DNA of 36,102 nucleotides from an uncultured Rhodospirillales bacterium (GCA_902777205.1 CACYSU010000004.1:68125-104226); one strand, 5' to 3'; positions 1 through 8,410 are shown, numbered from the stretch's first letter. Numbers and translations are program-made. Notes: generated by a model not told the origin, from the sequence alone.

Positions 1-206
1 ATTTAAGCGAAATCGCCGTCAAAGACGGGCAAAAGATCAAAAAAGGCCAAAGGATCGGCCGCATCGGCATGACCGGCCGTGCGACGGGACCGCATTTGCA
101 CTGGGTCGTATCGTGGAAAGACAAGCGGGTCGATCCGCAGGTGTTCCTGAACAATTCGGCGAAATTCTGCCCACCCGCGAAAAAATCCAAAAAGAACAAG
201 AGGTAA
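1..206 (+). CDS. M23 family metallopeptidase, C-terminal fragment
   Basis: Only the last 67 codons are in the window; the gene begins before base 1. The readable protein contains GQRIGRIGMTGRATGPHLHW, the conserved ending of the LytM/M23 zinc endopeptidase (peptidoglycan hydrolase) domain. In this family the HxH of PHLHW supplies a zinc ligand and a catalytic histidine. Shortly after comes VDPQVFL, the usual end of the domain, then a lysine-rich tail. Such proteins cut peptide crosslinks in the cell wall, or act as EnvC/NlpD-type amidase activators. Because PHLHW is intact, the first role is more likely. The N-terminal targeting region is not visible. The next gene starts 4 bases after the stop, so the two are probably co-transcribed. 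Confidence 0.9.
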   Translation, partial: LSEIAVKDGQKIKKGQRIGRIGMTGRATGPHLHWVVSWKDKRVDPQVFLNNSAKFCPPAKKSKKNKR

Positions 207-210
207 CGTC

Positions 211-1005
211 ATGAAAAAACACTTATTGATCGGCGCGTTTCTGGCTGTGTCGGCGGCGACGCCCGCATCGGCGCAAATCTTTTACAACGCCGGATCGGGA
301 TTTGATTCGACGGGTTCGACAACGTCCGGCGGAACGGCCGCGCGCGTTTCCAACAGCGATTTCGATTCGGATCACGAAGAAGCCCCGTTTGAAAAGGCCG
401 TCGCAAAAGAGATTCGCGAACGCATCCGCGCCGACGCGGCCTATATCGTCGGCGAACCCGACGAAACGCTGTGTTACGGCGTCGCGCGCAAAAGCCCGAA
501 AAAACGCAGCGCGACGATCGACGGGTACGCGCACACCGGCAACTGCGGTTCGCTGAACGAAACCGGCATGGCCGAAGTGCAGAAAACGCTGTTCAACGCG
601 GCCAGCTATGATTTGAACGTGACAAAGATTTCGTCGTGCGTCATCACGCCGCGTCTGGCTTTGCGGTTCAGAAAAGGGTTCGACATCGTTGACGTGATCC
701 TGTCGGGCGGCACCTGCCCCGCCGTCCAGTTCCTGTACGCCGGCGACACCAAGGAATTTTCCGCCAAACCGATCAAGGAATGGCTGGACACGTTCATCGA
801 CGCCGTTTCGTCCGATTTGGAACCCGTGAACGCCGCCGATATGGAAAAAGCGGCCGGCAATATGTTCAAAAAGCGCGATCCCGCCGCCGAGGAAGCCCCC
901 GCGGAACCGCAGCCCGCCGCCCCCGTCATGTGGGGACGCCGCGTCGTCCGCCCGCAGCCGGAGGACGCGCAGACCGACCCGAACGTTCCGCCGCCCCCGC
1001 GGTAA
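211..1005 (+). CDS. Exported protein of unknown function with proline-rich tail
   Basis: A 264-residue protein that I do not recognise. It starts with a clear signal peptide (MKKHLLIGAFLAVSAATPASA, likely cleaved after ASA near residue 21), so it is periplasmic or exported. The ATG has a good ribosome site (AAGAGG, about 197-203). The mature part has a central globular region of about 60-200 with four cysteines (in LCYG, GNCGS, SSCV and GTCP), which could form two disulfides. The last 45 residues are rich in Ala, Pro and Glu. It follows the M23 peptidase after 4 bases, so a cell-wall or periplasmic role is plausible by context only. A rho-independent terminator lies just downstream. Confidence 0.85.
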   Translation: MKKHLLIGAFLAVSAATPASAQIFYNAGSGFDSTGSTTSGGTAARVSNSDFDSDHEEAPFEKAVAKEIRERIRADAAYIVGEPDETLCYGVARKSPKKRSATIDGYAHTGNCGSLNETGMAEVQKTLFNAASYDLNVTKISSCVITPRLALRFRKGFDIVDVILSGGTCPAVQFLYAGDTKEFSAKPIKEWLDTFIDAVSSDLEPVNAADMEKAAGNMFKKRDPAAEEAPAEPQPAAPVMWGRRVVRPQPEDAQTDPNVPPPPR

Positions 1006-1012
1006 GGATATG

Positions 1013-1039
1013 AAAAAGCCTCCGACCGGAGGCTTTTTT
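1013..1039. terminator. Bidirectional rho-independent terminator
   Basis: The inverted repeat GCCTCC/GGAGGC (1018-1023 and 1028-1033) around a GACC loop is flanked by five A on the left and six T on the right. It can therefore terminate both the plus-strand gene ending at 1005 and the minus-strand gene ending at 1045. Confidence 0.85.
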
Positions 1040-1044
1040 GTTTT

Positions 1045-1560
1045 TCATTTTTTAACCGTTTTCAGCCATTCCTTGTACGGCAGGCCGTCCAATATCAAAT
1101 CGACGGGATAGGCGCGGCCGTTTTTATCCGCGGACACGACCACCCGCGGATCTTTCACGCGGCCGTTCACGGCGTTTTCCAACAGCCGCGCCGATTTTTC
1201 GGAAACATAGAACCGGTTGACGCTGATGTCGCGGAAATGTTTGCGCCGTTCGCAATATCCCGTGATGAACCGGCCGGAACAGCGGGACTTGTCCAAAACG
1301 ACCCTGTCGTCGCCGATGCAGAAAAACGCGCCGGTCGGATCCTTGTCCGTCAGGCGGTAACATTCGGACGGAAAAGCGTCGTAATCCGCCCGTATCGCCA
1401 GATACCGCCCCGCCAAAATATCGCGCGGATCAAACCCGTGAACGGGCAGGACGACTTTCGCCCCGTTCGCGACGGACAGATGCACGGCGGCCGCCCACGC
1501 CACCCAGACGACGACCGGCAGGCACAGCAAAAAATTCGTTTTATTCCAAAATTTCCGCAT
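1045..1560 (-). CDS. GDYXXLXY family membrane-anchored protein
   Basis: A 171-residue protein with one N-terminal membrane helix (FLLCLPVVVWVAWAAAVHLSV), then GFDPRDILAGRYLAIRADY. This matches the signature of the GDYXXLXY family (PF14345, usually G-DPRD-LRGDY-L-Y); the Asp of GDY is Arg here. The biochemical function is unknown; the domain is predicted to lie outside the membrane. An in-frame ATG at 1578 would add six residues, but AAAGGGGGC lies just before the ATG at 1560, so I use 1560. The gene overlaps the end of the DUF2157 gene by 20 bases. DUF2157/DUF4401 plus GDYXXLXY is a known recurring pair, so the two products likely work together in the inner membrane. Confidence 0.85.
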   Translation of the reverse strand: MRKFWNKTNFLLCLPVVVWVAWAAAVHLSVANGAKVVLPVHGFDPRDILAGRYLAIRADYDAFPSECYRLTDKDPTGAFFCIGDDRVVLDKSRCSGRFITGYCERRKHFRDISVNRFYVSEKSARLLENAVNGRVKDPRVVVSADKNGRAYPVDLILDGLPYKEWLKTVKK

Positions 1561-2641
1561 GGACGCCCCCTTTGGCAAACATCTTTTTCAACCACTTGTC
1601 GCCTTTGTAACATCCGCAGGCGATCGCCAGAATGAACATTCCCGAAACGATCAGCCCCGCCCCCGTGTTCAGCAAAGACCCGAACAGCGACAGCCAAACG
1701 GTCAGGATGCGACACGCCGTCAAAACGCCCAGCAGACGGGCGGTTTTCTCCCCGCCGAAATGGTACGCGGCGAAAATGAAATACAGCAGAACCGCCAGCT
1801 GGGACAGATACACCGTCCACGCGCAAACGGGCAGCAGGAACGAAACCGCATACAGCCCCGTTCCGCCCCACAGCAGGCGGCGGCCGGCCGGATCGTTTTT
1901 CCCCGCCGCGACGAACAAGGCGAACACCGCGGCGACGGCCAGCGGCGCATAGGGGAATCCGGCATCCCAGTTCAAACCGTCACACATCAAACAGCCCGCG
2001 CACAACGCGAACGCCCCCGCGCGCAGCGGCGCGACGAACACGCGCGCCCCTTTGATTTTCAACAGCACGAAAAACAGTGCGAAGAACAGGAACGATCCCT
2101 GCACCGGCGTTTCAAACCATTCCGTCACCCGCCGCCAAAACGTCACGCCCCACGGGGAACAGGACAGCGACAGGACGAAAATGAAATCCCACACATACCC
2201 CGCGAACCCTTTGTTCATCAGCAGCACCGGCGGGAACGCCAGCGCCGACCAGAACAGAAAAGCGGCGTAAGTGTCGCTTTTGATATGGTAAATCTGCCCG
2301 ACCAGCCCGATCGCAGCGAACAGCAGCACCGCGTAAAACAGCATACCGCCCGTGAACGCGGCCGGATGCGACCGCCGCACCCGCGCCGATCCGACGGCAC
2401 ACGCCGTCAGCAAAACGAACATCGACGACAGCTTCGCCGCGTCCGGAATGTTCGCCCAGTTTGACGCGACGATCGCGGCGATGCCCAGCGCGATTGACAA
2501 GAATCCCAGAAACATGATGATGGAAAACAGGGAAAGGTACGATTTGCGGCTTTGTTCAAACGCGGCGATCCGCCGCGCCTGTTCATCCGAGATCAATCCG
2601 TTTTCCACCCATTTTTGCGTTTTGCGCGCGACAGAAAACAT
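1541..2641 (-). CDS. DUF2157 multi-pass inner membrane protein
   Basis: A 366-residue protein. Its cytoplasmic N-terminus (VARKTQKWVENGLISDEQAR and following residues) has the typical start of DUF2157, a short helical segment that precedes the membrane region. From about residue 36 onward it is a series of roughly ten to twelve hydrophobic helices. The function of this family is not established. The ATG has AAAGGGG seven bases upstream. It is the first gene of a two-gene operon with the overlapping GDYXXLXY protein. A near-consensus promoter lies just upstream, overlapping the region that serves the divergent DUF3015 gene. Confidence 0.85.
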   Translation of the reverse strand: MFSVARKTQKWVENGLISDEQARRIAAFEQSRKSYLSLFSIIMFLGFLSIALGIAAIVASNWANIPDAAKLSSMFVLLTACAVGSARVRRSHPAAFTGGMLFYAVLLFAAIGLVGQIYHIKSDTYAAFLFWSALAFPPVLLMNKGFAGYVWDFIFVLSLSCSPWGVTFWRRVTEWFETPVQGSFLFFALFFVLLKIKGARVFVAPLRAGAFALCAGCLMCDGLNWDAGFPYAPLAVAAVFALFVAAGKNDPAGRRLLWGGTGLYAVSFLLPVCAWTVYLSQLAVLLYFIFAAYHFGGEKTARLLGVLTACRILTVWLSLFGSLLNTGAGLIVSGMFILAIACGCYKGDKWLKKMFAKGGVHAEILE

Positions 2642-2670
2642 AAAACAGCCCCTTTGCAGTCAGTTCTGTG

Positions 2671-2697
2671 TTGATTTTACTGGACTTTTCCTATATT
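2671..2697 (+). promoter_or_regulatory. Possible promoter for DUF3015-DUF4105
   Basis: TTGATT (2671-2676) and TATATT (2692-2697) are separated by 15 bases, shorter than ideal. It overlaps the minus-strand promoter, so the two transcripts may compete. This is weaker than the opposing promoter. Confidence 0.3.
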
Positions 2698-2702
2698 GTC
2701 AC
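2674..2702 (-). promoter_or_regulatory. Sigma-70-type promoter for the DUF2157 operon
   Basis: Read on the minus strand: GTGACA (2702-2697), a 17-base spacer, then TAAAAT (2679-2674). Each box is one base off the consensus and the spacing is ideal. It lies 33 bases upstream of the ATG at 2641. Confidence 0.6.
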
Positions 2703-2737
2703 GAATTGTTTCGTATTCTTTTGAAGGGGTTTACCTA

Positions 2738-3184
2738 ATGAAAAAGTTTTTGGCTTCCGCTGCTTTTGTCGCAGCGTTTTCCGCTTCTCAGGCTTTTGCG
2801 ATCGACAGCACGGGCTGCGGTTTGGGTTCCTTGCTGTGGAGAGGCCAGTCCGGTCTGGGGCCGCAGATTTTGGCGGTGACGACGAACGGCACGTTCGGAA
2901 CGCAGACGTTCGGCATTTCGACCGGCACGTCCGGCTGCGACCAGAACGGCCGTATTTCCGGCGGCACGGGTCGGCTTTTCGCTTTTCTGGAAAACAATCT
3001 GGAACAGTTCGCGGTTGACGCCGCGCGCGGTTCGGGCGAAACGATTGAAACGATCGCCGCTTTGACCGGCAAATCCGCCGACAAGGTCAGCGAAGTCGTT
3101 CAGGAAAACTTTGCGTTCATTTTCGACAGCCACGACGTTTCCGCCGTCACGGTCACGCTGAAAGTTTCCGAACTGCTGGCTTAA
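2738..3184 (+). CDS. DUF3015 family periplasmic protein
   Basis: A 148-residue protein. MKKFLASAAFVAAFSASQAFA is a signal peptide cleaved after residue 21. The mature start carries the DUF3015 hallmark: CGLGSLLWRGQSG, then QILAVTTNGTFGTQTFGIS and TSGC. The two conserved cysteines probably form a disulfide. The second half is helical and acidic (ARGSGETIETIAALTG). The role of DUF3015 proteins is unknown. I start at the ATG at 2738 because GAAGGGG precedes it and a signal peptide begins there; an earlier in-frame ATG at 2696 lacks both. The next gene, a DUF4105 protein, starts 25 bases downstream; these two families recur side by side, suggesting a joint envelope function. Confidence 0.9.
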   Translation: MKKFLASAAFVAAFSASQAFAIDSTGCGLGSLLWRGQSGLGPQILAVTTNGTFGTQTFGISTGTSGCDQNGRISGGTGRLFAFLENNLEQFAVDAARGSGETIETIAALTGKSADKVSEVVQENFAFIFDSHDVSAVTVTLKVSELLA

Positions 3185-3209
3185 CGACTCTCGGGGGCAA
3201 CAGCGGGTT

Positions 3210-5165
3210 ATGAAGCGGATTGCCTCTGTCGGGTTGATGATATGGCTCTGCTGCTGCGGCGCGTCCGCTGCGGCGGAGCCTTTTTCTTTGCCCGAAAAAC
3301 AACGGGACTACCTGGCCGGCCTGCTGGAACGGGCGCGGCGGGAACGGCTGTCCGACGCCGCGCAATGGCGGCGGCTGCTGCATTTTCACGACCGCCTGAT
3401 CTCCAGGGAAAGCACCATTGATTCCGCGGCTTTTTTTATGGCGGAAAACGGAAAAACGGATCCCGCGGCGGAATTGGACGCGACGCTGCGCGCGTTTTTC
3501 ACGCCGGTTGAAAACGTCGCGAAAATCGACGGCAAAGCGGCGAGCTACAACCACCCGCAATGCCTGTTTCCGGCGCGCTACGAATGGCTGAACGAACGGC
3601 TGTCCTTTGACAAAACGCTGTTAAAGCCCGTTGACTGCTCCGATTACCGCGCGTTCAAAAACGCCGTCGCGGCCGAACGCGTCGCGCTGATTTTCACCAG
3701 CGCGTATATGGGCAATCCGGCGTCGTTTTTCGGCCACACCCTGCTGCGTCTGGATTCCAAAGGCGAAACGCCGCTGTTGTCCCACGCGCTGAATTACGGC
3801 GCGATCACCGGATCGGACGGCGGTCTGCCGTTCATTTTCAAAGGGGTTTTCGGCGGTTACAACGGTATTTTTTCGGTGTATCCCTATTACGACACGGTCA
3901 ACCTGTACAACAACATGGAAAACCGCGACATTTGGGAATACCGTCTGAACCTGCCGCAGGCACGGGTTGACCGGCTGGTCGCGCACATATGGGAATTGGG
4001 GCACAATTCCGCGCGCTATTTCTTTTTTTCCGAAAACTGTTCGTATATGCTGCTGGAAACGCTGAACGCCGCCCTGCCCGATCGGGATCTGACCGACGCG
4101 TTTTACAAACCGCTGTTTTCCAGCTACACCATTCCCGCGGACACGATCCGCGCCGTTTTAAAGCAGGACGGCATTTTAAAAGAGGCCGTCTATCGCCCGT
4201 CGCGGCAAAGCCGGTTGAAGCACGCCTACGCCGCCATGTCCGCCGCGGAAAAGGAACAGCTGCACAAACTGCTCAAAGCGCCGCGCGCCGTTGACGAAGT
4301 CGCCGCCTCCGCCCTGACGGACGGGGAAAAGGCAAACGTGTTCGTCACCGCCTACGAATACGTCCAGTACGCGTTCATCGCCGGCGACGTTCCGCTGGAT
4401 GAAATGCGCCGCGATTCGATCCGCATCCTGACGCCGCTGAGCGCGCTGCGCGACAAATCGACGATCACGCAAGTCCCCCGTCCGGCGAAACGCCCCGACG
4501 AAGGCCACCCGTCCGGAACGGCCGGATTGTCCGGCGGGCGCAAAAACGGACGGACGTTCACCGATTTGCTGGTGCGCCCCGCCTATCACACGTTGCTGGA
4601 CGAAACGGCGGGATATCTGCCGTTCGGAGAAATATCGTACATGGCCGGAACGTTGCGGTGGTATGAAAACGAAAACGATTTGCGGCTGCAGAAATTTGCG
4701 CTGGTGGACATCACATCGCTGGCACCGCGCGACAAACTGTTCGCGCCGGTGTCGTTCAAGCTGAACCTCGGATTTGAAAGCTATAAATCCCCCGACAGGG
4801 AAAAAGAGAGCTACGTTTTCACCGCGGGCGCGGGCGCGGGGCTGACCAAACAGGTGACGGACGGCGCGGTTGTATATGCCATGGCCAACCTGTACGGCAA
4901 AGCGGGCGGATACCTGTCCCATAATTCGATGGCCGGCGTCGGCGTACAGGCGGGGTTTGCGGCCGACCTCGGCGTCATGCGCCTGACCGGCGACATCGAA
5001 CGGATTTTTTACACAAACAACAACGCGGACATCTGGCGTTATCAGGCGGCCGCCGGCGTCACGCTGACAAAACACTGGGGGGCGGAGGCCGGATACGTTT
5101 TTGAAGACAGCCGTCTTTATTCCGATTCGCACGAAGTGCGCGCCGGACTGGTCTGTCACTTTTAA
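3210..5165 (+). CDS. DUF4105 (Lnb N-terminal type) protein with C-terminal beta-barrel-like region
   Basis: A 651-residue exported protein; the signal peptide is MKRIASVGLMIWLCCCGASAAA. The DUF4105 domain is marked by GNPASFFGHTLLRLD (about 168-182) and FFSENCSYMLLETLNAAL (about 272-289), with the family's conserved His, Asn and Cys. The last ~200 residues alternate polar and hydrophobic positions and the protein ends HEVRAGLVCHF. A terminal Phe after such strands is typical of outer-membrane barrels, so surface or outer-membrane location is inferred. The catalytic role is unproven; the fold is thought to be NlpC/P60-related. GGGGGC at 3192-3197 is the ribosome site. It ends 3 bases before the convergent CheA-like gene, with no clear terminator between them. 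Confidence 0.85.
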   Translation: MKRIASVGLMIWLCCCGASAAAEPFSLPEKQRDYLAGLLERARRERLSDAAQWRRLLHFHDRLISRESTIDSAAFFMAENGKTDPAAELDATLRAFFTPVENVAKIDGKAASYNHPQCLFPARYEWLNERLSFDKTLLKPVDCSDYRAFKNAVAAERVALIFTSAYMGNPASFFGHTLLRLDSKGETPLLSHALNYGAITGSDGGLPFIFKGVFGGYNGIFSVYPYYDTVNLYNNMENRDIWEYRLNLPQARVDRLVAHIWELGHNSARYFFFSENCSYMLLETLNAALPDRDLTDAFYKPLFSSYTIPADTIRAVLKQDGILKEAVYRPSRQSRLKHAYAAMSAAEKEQLHKLLKAPRAVDEVAASALTDGEKANVFVTAYEYVQYAFIAGDVPLDEMRRDSIRILTPLSALRDKSTITQVPRPAKRPDEGHPSGTAGLSGGRKNGRTFTDLLVRPAYHTLLDETAGYLPFGEISYMAGTLRWYENENDLRLQKFALVDITSLAPRDKLFAPVSFKLNLGFESYKSPDREKESYVFTAGAGAGLTKQVTDGAVVYAMANLYGKAGGYLSHNSMAGVGVQAGFAADLGVMRLTGDIERIFYTNNNADIWRYQAAAGVTLTKHWGAEAGYVFEDSRLYSDSHEVRAGLVCHF

Positions 5166-5168
5166 CCT

Positions 5169-7763
5169 TTAATTTTCCGGATTGAACACCGGCACTTTGC
5201 GTCCGCGGTAAACGATGCAATCCGTCGCGGCATCCGACGGCGGAATGTCGATAATGTCAACAACGTCCAAAATCGCCAGCGCGAACGTATCGAAAATCAA
5301 AACCGCCTGCGCGTAGGGATAGCTGTCGCGCGAACAGGAATCTTTCAACGGCAGGCGTTCGCCCTGCGTTTCAAAATACTTTTTATGCGCCAACGACGCA
5401 GGCGGGAACGAAAAATCCTCGACGCGCGCGACATCGTCAACGCGCACCGCGCCGAACACGGCGGGTTCCGACCGGAACACCAGATAGGAAACGGGGGTTT
5501 TGCCGGCCTGATCCGCGGGAACGGCGTCCTTGACCGAAACGATGCGTTTGGGAACGGGCGGACGCGTTTGTTCCCACAATCCGGACAAATCAATCCATTC
5601 GACTTCCGCCCCGCTTTCCAGCAAAACGCACGGCACCAGCCACGGCGCGCCGCTTTCCGATCCCTTGTCCGAAAAAGCGACCAGCTGTTCCGTGTCGAAA
5701 ATCTGCTGCACCGGAATCAGCGCGCCGAACACGCCGGATTGGACGACCAGCCCGTATCCGGCCGAATCCGCCGCCGCCGGATTGAAATTCAAAACCGGCA
5801 AAGTCAGTCCTTTCCAATAAAACGAAGCCGCTTCGCCGTCCGATTGCGGCTTGATGGAAAATTCGCTTTCCCGCAAAAACACCGTTTCCGAAACGGCGTT
5901 CAGCGGCAGGGCGAACCGGCGGCCGTCCTGACCGAAAATCAACACGCGGTCGAACAGGTATTTTTTCGGAACGGAAAAACGGACGTTCAACCCGCCGTCA
6001 AACACGGCGTCGATCCGCCCGCCGGCCTTTTCCAACATCCGCGCGACGGCGGTCAGCCCGCGTTCGCCGTCCTGACCGGAAAAGCGGACGGCGCTGTGGA
6101 ACAGGTAAAGCGTCGTCCCGTCCGGCGAAACGGGCGCGGCCGGATCGACGATCCCCGCCGCCGCCGCGGCGTCGCGCAGCCGGTCGAAATCGAAAATCCG
6201 CCCGTTGTCGGCAAATGAAAAACGCATGAACGCGCCCTCTTGCGCCGCCGTAAAAGTCAGGGTCAGCACCTCGGCGTCATCGGGACGGGCAAACCGGAAC
6301 GCGTTGTCGATCAACGCCTCCAGCGTTTTTTCCAAAACGGTCAAAGCGTCCTTGTCCAAATTGGCGTCAACCGCCGCGTTGATTTGCAAACGGCATTGCC
6401 GCCGGTATTTCTTTTCCGCCTTTTGCGCGATTTTTTGCAAAAACAGGGGGATCCGGACAAACGGCCGCATCCGGATGTTTCCGGCCAATTCCCGCAGCGC
6501 CGCCAAACCGGCGCGGGCGGATTTCGTCGCCGCCCCCGCCAACGCCAAAGCGGCCAGATCCTTTTGGATTTTTTCGGCGTTGTACGGCCACGCGGCGGCT
6601 TTCAGCTCCGCGCAAAGGAAATCGCCGCGTTTTTTCTGCTGTTCCAAAGCTTTTTGCGCGCGCTTCACGTTTTCCCGTTCGGCGTTCAAGGATTCCTGCA
6701 GCGCGACGAAACGCGTGTTGAATTCGATGTGCTGGCGTTCCAAATCGCGCTTTTCGCCCAGCATGATTTCGGTGTTTTCCTTTTCGACGTTCAATCGGGT
6801 CAGCGCGTCCTGATATTCCCGTTCCAGCTTTTCATACTGCGACGACATCCGCTGTTGGTCCGCGCCGATTTCGTCGCGGAAATCCTCCAGCGTTTTCAGG
6901 TGGATTTTCAATTCCTCGGCGCGGGCGCGGTTTTGCTGCAATTCCTGATACAGCTGGGCTTCGCGCTGTTCGCTCAGGTTTTCTTTTTCCCCCAGCAGGG
7001 CGTTCAGCTCTTGGATTTTGCGTCCCATTTCGCTCAACGCCTCGTTTTTCGTTTCCAACAGTTCCAACGCCTGTTTTTGCTGCCGTTCCTGATCGACCAG
7101 CTTTTCCTGACACCCCTGCAGAGCCACCCGCGTTTCGGCCAGATGATCCTCCAAATCGGCCTGCAGCTTTTCCTGCTCGCCCAGCCTGTTCATGACGGCG
7201 GCGATTTTTTCCTGCGCCGCGGCCTGACGGCGTTCCTCTTCAAACAGGACGTTTTCCTTTTGCTTCAACGCCGCGTCCTGTTCGCTGAGCGCCTGCGCCC
7301 ACACGACCAGCTGTTCCTCGCGTTCGTCCAAAGCGGCCTCTTGCGCCGTCAGGTCGGGAGCGGCGGCGGAAAAGGCGGATGCGGCGGGCGCGGCGGATTG
7401 CGGCGGCGTTTCAACAACCGGCAGCAGATCGGCGTCCGATTCGCGCGGTTCGCGCTTCAACCGTCCGGCCGCGGCCAAAATCTTTTTCACGCGCTGGAAT
7501 TTCATCAAAACGTCGGGCAAGGCGGTCAACCCGCTTTTTTGGCTCAAAAAACCGCGCACGGCGGTCAAAGCGGCGTCGGACAGGCGATAGGCGCGCACGA
7601 AACCGGCGAACGGCGCGACCGCGCGCACATAATCGAAAAAATCGCCCAATCCGTTCCAAACGTTTTCATCGGCCGGATTTTTTTCCAAAGCGGGCAACAG
7701 CTTTTCCACACCGGAAAGCTTTTCCTGCGCCTGATTTAAAAAATCATCGACCAAATCCGTCAT
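5169..7763 (-). CDS. CheA-like protein with degenerate Hpt and kinase domains, long coiled coil and two CheW-like domains
   Basis: An 864-residue cytoplasmic protein (residues below counted from the TTG one codon earlier). Residues 4-75 resemble a CheA Hpt domain, but the phosphorylated His is gone; there is no His before residue 208. About 140-385 is an uninterrupted Glu/Gln/Lys-rich coiled coil. Next comes a CheA-type HATPase (N box ALIDNAFRFA 484-493, FADNGRIFDF 518-527, GERGLTAV 567-574). The glycines of the G1 and G2 boxes are partly lost. From 603 there is a CheW-like (P5) domain (VLIFGQDGRRFALPLNAVSE) and a second around 755-865. The ATG at 7763 follows AAAGGGG; a TTG lies one codon earlier. 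It lies 11 bases after the ChpT gene, so the two are co-expressed. It is probably a scaffold or pseudokinase rather than an autokinase; weak ATP binding cannot be excluded. Confidence 0.8.
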   Translation of the reverse strand: MTDLVDDFLNQAQEKLSGVEKLLPALEKNPADENVWNGLGDFFDYVRAVAPFAGFVRAYRLSDAALTAVRGFLSQKSGLTALPDVLMKFQRVKKILAAAGRLKREPRESDADLLPVVETPPQSAAPAASAFSAAAPDLTAQEAALDEREEQLVVWAQALSEQDAALKQKENVLFEEERRQAAAQEKIAAVMNRLGEQEKLQADLEDHLAETRVALQGCQEKLVDQERQQKQALELLETKNEALSEMGRKIQELNALLGEKENLSEQREAQLYQELQQNRARAEELKIHLKTLEDFRDEIGADQQRMSSQYEKLEREYQDALTRLNVEKENTEIMLGEKRDLERQHIEFNTRFVALQESLNAERENVKRAQKALEQQKKRGDFLCAELKAAAWPYNAEKIQKDLAALALAGAATKSARAGLAALRELAGNIRMRPFVRIPLFLQKIAQKAEKKYRRQCRLQINAAVDANLDKDALTVLEKTLEALIDNAFRFARPDDAEVLTLTFTAAQEGAFMRFSFADNGRIFDFDRLRDAAAAAGIVDPAAPVSPDGTTLYLFHSAVRFSGQDGERGLTAVARMLEKAGGRIDAVFDGGLNVRFSVPKKYLFDRVLIFGQDGRRFALPLNAVSETVFLRESEFSIKPQSDGEAASFYWKGLTLPVLNFNPAAADSAGYGLVVQSGVFGALIPVQQIFDTEQLVAFSDKGSESGAPWLVPCVLLESGAEVEWIDLSGLWEQTRPPVPKRIVSVKDAVPADQAGKTPVSYLVFRSEPAVFGAVRVDDVARVEDFSFPPASLAHKKYFETQGERLPLKDSCSRDSYPYAQAVLIFDTFALAILDVVDIIDIPPSDAATDCIVYRGRKVPVFNPEN

Positions 7764-7774
7764 CAAACGCCCCT

Positions 7775-8383
7775 TTAACGCCGTTCCGCCATTGTCAGAA
7801 CCCAGCCGTTTTCATCCCGCGCCGCGTCCAATCCCCAATTCCGTTCCGCCAGACATTCGCGCAAAAACACGGACGGCACGGCTTTCGGCGGCACGTCCGC
7901 AGCCGATTCGTCCGAAACGGGAACATCCGCGACGACCGCGCCGGCCGCCGCGACGGTGATTTTCCGATCCCCCGCGCGCGCCGTGAACGTGATTTTCCCG
8001 CCGCGCGTCAAGCTTTCGGCCGCGACCTGTCCGGCCAGCAGCAGCAAACGGAAATAAAACAGCGGGACTTCGTCGTCCGTTTGCCATTCGCAGGAAAAGC
8101 GCACGGCCTTGTTTTCAACCGTTTTCAGGTATTCCTCAAACACCCTGCGCGTTGACGCTATGTCCGACAAAGGCCCTTCGTTGCCGAACGCCGCGCGGAA
8201 AAACCGCAGCCGCCCCATCAGCGTGACGGCGTTGTCGCGCGCCAGTTCCAACGTTTCCGCGTCCGCGCCGCCCAATTCGGACAACAGCTCCAAACTGCTG
8301 GAAACGGCGCCGATGACGCCGGCCAGATCATGGCTGAAACGCGTCAGGGCGGATTTGAAAAAAGCGACATCTTTGTTTGACAC
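7775..8383 (-). CDS. chpT: ChpT-type histidine phosphotransferase
   Basis: A 202-residue protein matching ChpT. The DHp-like helix carries RFSHDLAGVIGAVSSSLELL with His18, the expected phospho-acceptor, followed by a second helix ending in RLRFFRAAFG. This is the ChpT pattern: HDL-GP-GAV-NGLELL, then RL-FFR-AFG. The rest is a Bergerat-like domain that in ChpT does not bind ATP. In Caulobacter, ChpT passes phosphate from CckA to CtrA and CpdR. Neither partner gene is in this window. The start is a GTG with AAAGG upstream. The CheA-like gene follows directly, which suggests the two proteins share a pathway. The divergent upstream region contains an inverted repeat and a CtrA-like half-site. Confidence 0.85.
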   Translation of the reverse strand: MSNKDVAFFKSALTRFSHDLAGVIGAVSSSLELLSELGGADAETLELARDNAVTLMGRLRFFRAAFGNEGPLSDIASTRRVFEEYLKTVENKAVRFSCEWQTDDEVPLFYFRLLLLAGQVAAESLTRGGKITFTARAGDRKITVAAAGAVVADVPVSDESAADVPPKAVPSVFLRECLAERNWGLDAARDENGWVLTMAERR

Positions 8384-8410
8384 GGCGCAAAACCTTTCGT
8401 AAAAATCCGG

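Noticed and set aside
6240-7739. Long open frame (499 codons) on the plus strand opposite the CheA-like gene
   Set aside because: It is rich in Phe, Gln and Arg, lacks motifs and a ribosome site, and is the shadow of the Glu/Gln/Lys-rich coiled coil on the other strand.
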